Positions 41,453 through 44,299 of a stretch of DNA of 44,299 nucleotides are shown piece after piece; within the stretch, counting starts at the first letter, position 1, and every line of letters begins with the position of its first letter. Source of the DNA: Clostridiales bacterium (lineage in GTDB: Bacteria > Bacillota > Clostridia > Christensenellales > UBA1242); the NCBI GenBank assembly GCA_015055515.1, contig SVIC01000003.1, positions 79,435 to 123,733 of the forward strand, given 5' to 3'. The translations under genes and the position numbers were made by a program. The notes under the pieces were generated by a model that was given only the letters and a program-made list of their open reading frames with translations, searched no databases and was not told the origin of the DNA.

Positions 41453-41995
41453 ATGGAAGAGAAACCAAGATACATAAAATGCCCTAGATGTGAGTTAAAT
41501 TATATTCTATCAAATCAAGAATATTGTGAAGTATGTAAGGCAGAAATGAAGGCTGGATATCAAGATGAGGAAGAACTAGATGAATTGCTACTAGAAGATG
41601 AAGCAACTCTATGCCCTCATTGCAAAGCCAACTACATTACAGATGAGTCAAAAGGCATGTGTGATACCTGCTATGAAGAGAACTCTACTTCATCTGACAC
41701 AGATGATAACGTAGACTGGAGAAGCTTTGTTGACAAAGAAGACAACGACGATGAGTTGGATCTACTGCCAGTTGAGAACGATGATGAGATAGACGAGGAA
41801 ATGGACAGCACATTTGCTCAAGATTTAGATGATGACTTCAACGACAACTTTGATGAAGAGGAAGAATTCGGAGACTATGAAGATGATGAGTTCGACAGTC
41901 CTATCGGCGATGAAGACTTCGATGACGATGATGAAGATGATGAATTCGAAGATGACGATGATGAAGATGATGAAGACGATCTAATGAGAAAATAA
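41453..41995 (+). CDS. Double zinc-ribbon protein with a very acidic C-terminal tail
   Basis: A 180-residue protein beginning MEEKPRYIKCPRCELNYI. Two Cx2C pairs form each ribbon: CPRC...CEVC and CPHC...CDTC. From about residue 80 the sequence is almost only Asp and Glu with scattered Phe, Leu and Ser, ending in DDDEDDEDDLMRK. AGGAGA lies 6 nt before the ATG. Acidic tails of this type occur in RNA-polymerase-associated or nucleic-acid-mimicking proteins such as RpoE delta; whether this is comparable is unknown. Confidence 0.8.
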   Translation: MEEKPRYIKCPRCELNYILSNQEYCEVCKAEMKAGYQDEEELDELLLEDEATLCPHCKANYITDESKGMCDTCYEENSTSSDTDDNVDWRSFVDKEDNDDELDLLPVENDDEIDEEMDSTFAQDLDDDFNDNFDEEEEFGDYEDDEFDSPIGDEDFDDDDEDDEFEDDDDEDDEDDLMRK

Positions 41996-42003
41996 AGAAT
42001 TTT

Positions 42004-42037
42004 AAGCGAGGCTTATTTATAAAGCTTCGCTTTTTTT
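42004..42037 (+). terminator. Terminator of the zinc-ribbon gene
   Basis: AAGCGAGGCTT/AAGCTTCGCTT (one G-U) with a short loop and seven T. Confidence 0.85.
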
Positions 42038-42048
42038 GTCAGCAAATC

Positions 42049-42076
42049 TTGATATACAATACTCACCCAATATAAA
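42049..42076 (+). promoter_or_regulatory. Promoter of the fibre-like pair
   Basis: TTGATA and TATAAA are separated by 16 nt, about 38 nt before the ATG at 42115. Weak match. Confidence 0.4.
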
Positions 42077-42114
42077 ATATAATTGCCAACAAACAAATTA
42101 GAAATGGAGGAAAA

Positions 42115-42459
42115 ATGTCCGATATCAAAACAGCAAAAATAAGCCCAAGATTAGAAAACGGAAAATTCTACTGGTACGAAGGAGATGAATTCGCAATTAG
42201 ACTATATATCAACCTAACATCCAACAATGATGAGGTCCTTGGCCTAATTGATGGTGATGAAGTAAAAGTATCATTCTATAGAAACGATCTATGTATCCAC
42301 AAATTTACTTTTAACAAGTTTACCGATAATTCTATTATGCTTAATTTCTCAGAAAACGTATCTAAAAAATTCCGTAAAGGAACTTACTCTTATCTAATTT
42401 CTTATAAACATATTGGCAAAACAACTATTGTGGCCAATAACGAAGTGGAGGTGGAATAA
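42115..42459 (+). CDS. Phage baseplate BppU-like small beta-sandwich protein
   Basis: A 114-residue protein, beta-rich, with GKFYWYEGDEFAIRLYINL and later GTYSYLISYKHIGKTTIV. The pattern of a short N-terminal domain that starts with a charged strand and ends in VEVE resembles the N-terminal domain of BppU-type baseplate proteins of Firmicute phages. The match is by pattern only. GGAGG lies 5 nt before the ATG, and the stop overlaps the ATG of the next gene by one nucleotide (TAATG), so the two are coupled. Confidence 0.55.
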   Translation: MSDIKTAKISPRLENGKFYWYEGDEFAIRLYINLTSNNDEVLGLIDGDEVKVSFYRNDLCIHKFTFNKFTDNSIMLNFSENVSKKFRKGTYSYLISYKHIGKTTIVANNEVEVE

Positions 42460-44111
42460 TGGAATCAGATAATCAAGCAAATATAACAGCATCTATTAGC
42501 GCTACAGTATATACCAATATACCAGAAGCAATAGAAGAGCATATGTCTAACAAGACAAATCCGCACGAAGTAACAAAAGAAATAATAGGACTAGGAAATG
42601 TAGATAATACATCAGATATTGACAAACCGATATCTACCGCACAACAAGAAGTATTTGACAGCATTAACAATAATATAAGTTCTATCTCTGACACCATAAA
42701 TGAGATTAATAATAACTATGTAAAAGATAGTACCTACCCTACAACAAGCACATCTGGTGTGATAAAAGTAGATACGACTGGCGAACTAGGTCTTAACATA
42801 TCTCAAGATGGACTACTTAGCATTTCTCCTGCTCAAGAAACAGATATTATAAATAGAACATCTACCTATAAGGCCATAACCCCTAGCACACTAGACTACG
42901 CAGTAAAAGATGGCATACTCAACAATTCAATTGAACTATCAGATGAAGAACAAACTAGCATCAGAGAAAAAATAAATGCAGTAGGCGTGAATGATTATGC
43001 AACTTCTGCCAAAGTAGGTCTAATGCGTACAAAAAGTGATTTTGGCCTATTCTTAACAAACGGCATATTATACACACATAAGGCAACAGAAGAAGATATC
43101 AATGAGAAAACTTCTAAGTTCAAACCTATCGTACCAGAGACTTTGGATTACGCAGTAAAAACATCACTTACAACCTCGAATGAGTGGACAGAAGAAGAAC
43201 AAGACAAAGCACGAACTCTAATAAAATCAGAAAAACTACATCCTAATAAAAACTTAATACACAACTCACAGTTCTTATTGAACCTAAGAGGAAATACTAT
43301 ATACGATGTACATGGGCTAGAAAAGACCAGCGTAGACAGGTGGAGAAAATCACCAAAAGTAATAGTTGAAGTATTGGAAGATGTGGGAATATCTATTACA
43401 AATACCGACACAACAAAGCCTTACGGTATAATGCAATGGATATTTGATACTGACTTGATTCTGGGAAAACAATTAACTATAACTATACAGACACCAGACA
43501 ATAAATATGTATACACAACCGATGCTTTGCCAACTTCTATGAAAACAACATTCTACACTGTACAACAAATTGACACGGAGTTTGGCTATGTTTCAATTTA
43601 TTGTGGAAACGAACATTTCCGTATAATGATAGCCGTAAATCAAACAGCTGAAGGCGAAACACCTGTACCATTTATAATAAACTGGGTAAAGGTGGAAGTA
43701 GGAACTGAATCAACACCTTTTGAACCTATGCCATACAACGAGTTATTAATGTTAGGAAGACACTTCTATGCACCTGCACTTAATGATATGTTAAATGTTG
43801 GATATGCAAAGATTACTAGTACAAAGACGGAATGTTTCTTCCCATGCCCTATCGTAAATGAATTATTTATTCAACCACAGATAGCCACAGGCTCGCTAGA
43901 AGGTCAAATATCTTTTGGCGGAGAAGCGTTAAGAGATGTAACATTCTCAAAAATTCAGTCTGGCGGTAGAAACAAAGATTACTCTTTTCAAGTTGTAAAA
44001 TGTACTATAACTGAAGATAATACCGAAAAACTAAACGGAGCAACTGAATTATATGAAACCTGTATAGGAAAATATACTGGTGTATATTTCGATGGTGAAT
44101 TAACTAGATAG
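42459..44111 (+). CDS. Phage tail-fibre-like protein with internal repeat
   Basis: A 550-residue protein with the tail-fibre hinge signature NPHEVTKEIIGLGNVDNTSD (residues 34-53) followed by IDKPISTAQQ. Two imperfect copies of an about 80-residue unit follow (about 93-174 and 180-257), each with SGVIKVDTTGELGLNISQDG-like beta strands and TLDYAVK. The rest (from about residue 263, NKNLIHNSQF, then VDRWRKSPK) is a beta-sandwich of the type found in receptor-binding or carbohydrate-binding tips. No phage structural genes, integrase or lysis genes lie in view. It may be a remnant or a recruited fibre. Confidence 0.7.
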   Translation: MESDNQANITASISATVYTNIPEAIEEHMSNKTNPHEVTKEIIGLGNVDNTSDIDKPISTAQQEVFDSINNNISSISDTINEINNNYVKDSTYPTTSTSGVIKVDTTGELGLNISQDGLLSISPAQETDIINRTSTYKAITPSTLDYAVKDGILNNSIELSDEEQTSIREKINAVGVNDYATSAKVGLMRTKSDFGLFLTNGILYTHKATEEDINEKTSKFKPIVPETLDYAVKTSLTTSNEWTEEEQDKARTLIKSEKLHPNKNLIHNSQFLLNLRGNTIYDVHGLEKTSVDRWRKSPKVIVEVLEDVGISITNTDTTKPYGIMQWIFDTDLILGKQLTITIQTPDNKYVYTTDALPTSMKTTFYTVQQIDTEFGYVSIYCGNEHFRIMIAVNQTAEGETPVPFIINWVKVEVGTESTPFEPMPYNELLMLGRHFYAPALNDMLNVGYAKITSTKTECFFPCPIVNELFIQPQIATGSLEGQISFGGEALRDVTFSKIQSGGRNKDYSFQVVKCTITEDNTEKLNGATELYETCIGKYTGVYFDGELTR

Positions 44112-44153
44112 AAAAAAAGTTAGAATATGACAAACCATATTCTAACTTTTTTT
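44112..44153. terminator. Bidirectional terminator after the fibre gene
   Basis: AAAAAAAGTTAGAATATG pairs with CATATTCTAACTTTTTTT around a 6-nt loop. Its T-run overlaps the stop of the minus-strand ORF at the window edge. Confidence 0.9.
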
Positions 44154-44299
44154 TACATTATCAATGCCTTCAAATACTCTATAGCAATCTCCAGTAGTCC
44201 ATCTGCAAAATAATATCCTGCACATACACCACCAGCAATTAAAATAGTTAAAATTAATAACACCTTACCCATCTTCCTTGGCTTAATGAATACCTGAAT
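44153..44299 (-). CDS. Partial ORF ending in a membrane helix (window edge)
   Basis: The frame is open from the window edge for 48 residues to a TAA at 44153-44155. It contains a hydrophobic helix (VLLILTILIAGGVCAGYYF) and a short amphipathic end. Either it is the C-terminus of a longer protein or a 39-residue peptide starting at an internal ATG with AAGGAAG immediately adjacent, which is too close for good initiation. I favour the C-terminus of a larger membrane protein. Confidence 0.5.
   Translation of the reverse strand: MQVFIKPRKMGKVLLILTILIAGGVCAGYYFADGLLEIAIEYLKALIM

Noticed and set aside
42115..44299. Complete prophage
   Set aside because: Only two fibre-like genes are visible. No integrase, capsid, terminase or lysis gene lies in the window.
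1..44299. CRISPR arrays or insertion sequences
   Set aside because: I saw no regularly spaced direct repeats and no transposase-like protein in any frame.

Overview
The window reads as a chromosomal segment of a low-G+C (roughly one third, judged by eye) Gram-positive, Clostridia-type bacterium. The evidence is near-consensus sigma-A promoters (TTGACA-17-TATAAT variants), strong AGGAGG ribosome binding sites, a T-box leader on thrS, the L21-Prp-L27 operon with a cleavable L27 N-terminus, DUF4364 and TSCPD proteins, and a YlbJ-like membrane protein. An uncultured gut Clostridia/Christensenellales-type genome is my inference. Most of the window is housekeeping DNA with tight gene spacing; I see no insertion sequence or CRISPR array.

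Layout. 1-4.2 kb: sbcD-sbcC. 4.2-8 kb: a coiled-coil protein, thrS under a T-box, and an unknown protein. 8-12 kb: an overlapping minus-strand operon, patatin - rarA - OGG-type glycosylase - NYN protein. 12-14.8 kb: YlbJ-like protein, an unknown, DUF4364 and TSCPD. 14.8-16.8 kb: two convergent genes for membrane-anchored proteins with Thr/Asn/Asp-rich ectodomains. 16.8-22.1 kb: nitroreductase - uvrB - uvrA. 22.2-29.6 kb: one long operon, lipoprotein - small membrane protein - dnaB - GNAT - alaS - rnr, behind a promoter whose spacer is a perfect inverted repeat. 29.7-32.3 kb: an apparently leaderless unknown gene, then rpsB-tsf with a structured leader. 32.3-35.2 kb: an unknown gene plus a 42-codon ORF, rplU-prp-rpmA, and a methyltransferase-like gene. 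35.2-35.6 kb: a GC-rich folded RNA of about 190 nt beside tRNA-Asn(GUU). 35.6-37.4 kb: an HTH-ATPase-CYTH fusion protein and a small membrane protein. 37.4-41.3 kb: trpS behind a Trp-codon leader-peptide attenuator, and valS. 41.4-44.3 kb: a zinc-ribbon protein with a very acidic tail, a two-gene phage-fibre-like unit, and a truncated membrane ORF.

How the genes work together. Four DNA-repair units (SbcCD; RarA plus OGG glycosylase; UvrAB) and a translation set (ThrRS, AlaRS, TrpRS, ValRS, S2, EF-Ts, L21, L27, Prp, tRNA-Asn) dominate. The tRNA synthetases are trimmed: ThrRS lacks TGS, AlaRS lacks its C-terminal domain, and ValRS is short with KLAKS in place of KMSKS. They are regulated by different means: a T-box for thrS, a leader peptide for trpS, and operon membership for alaS.

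The observations most worth following are the trpS attenuator encoding MFSSFIWWRQ, the folded RNA at 35222-35414, the HTH/AAA/CYTH fusion, the operator-like palindrome over the dnaB-alaS-rnr operon promoter, the SbcC without a CxxC zinc hook, and the convergent pair of anchored surface proteins.
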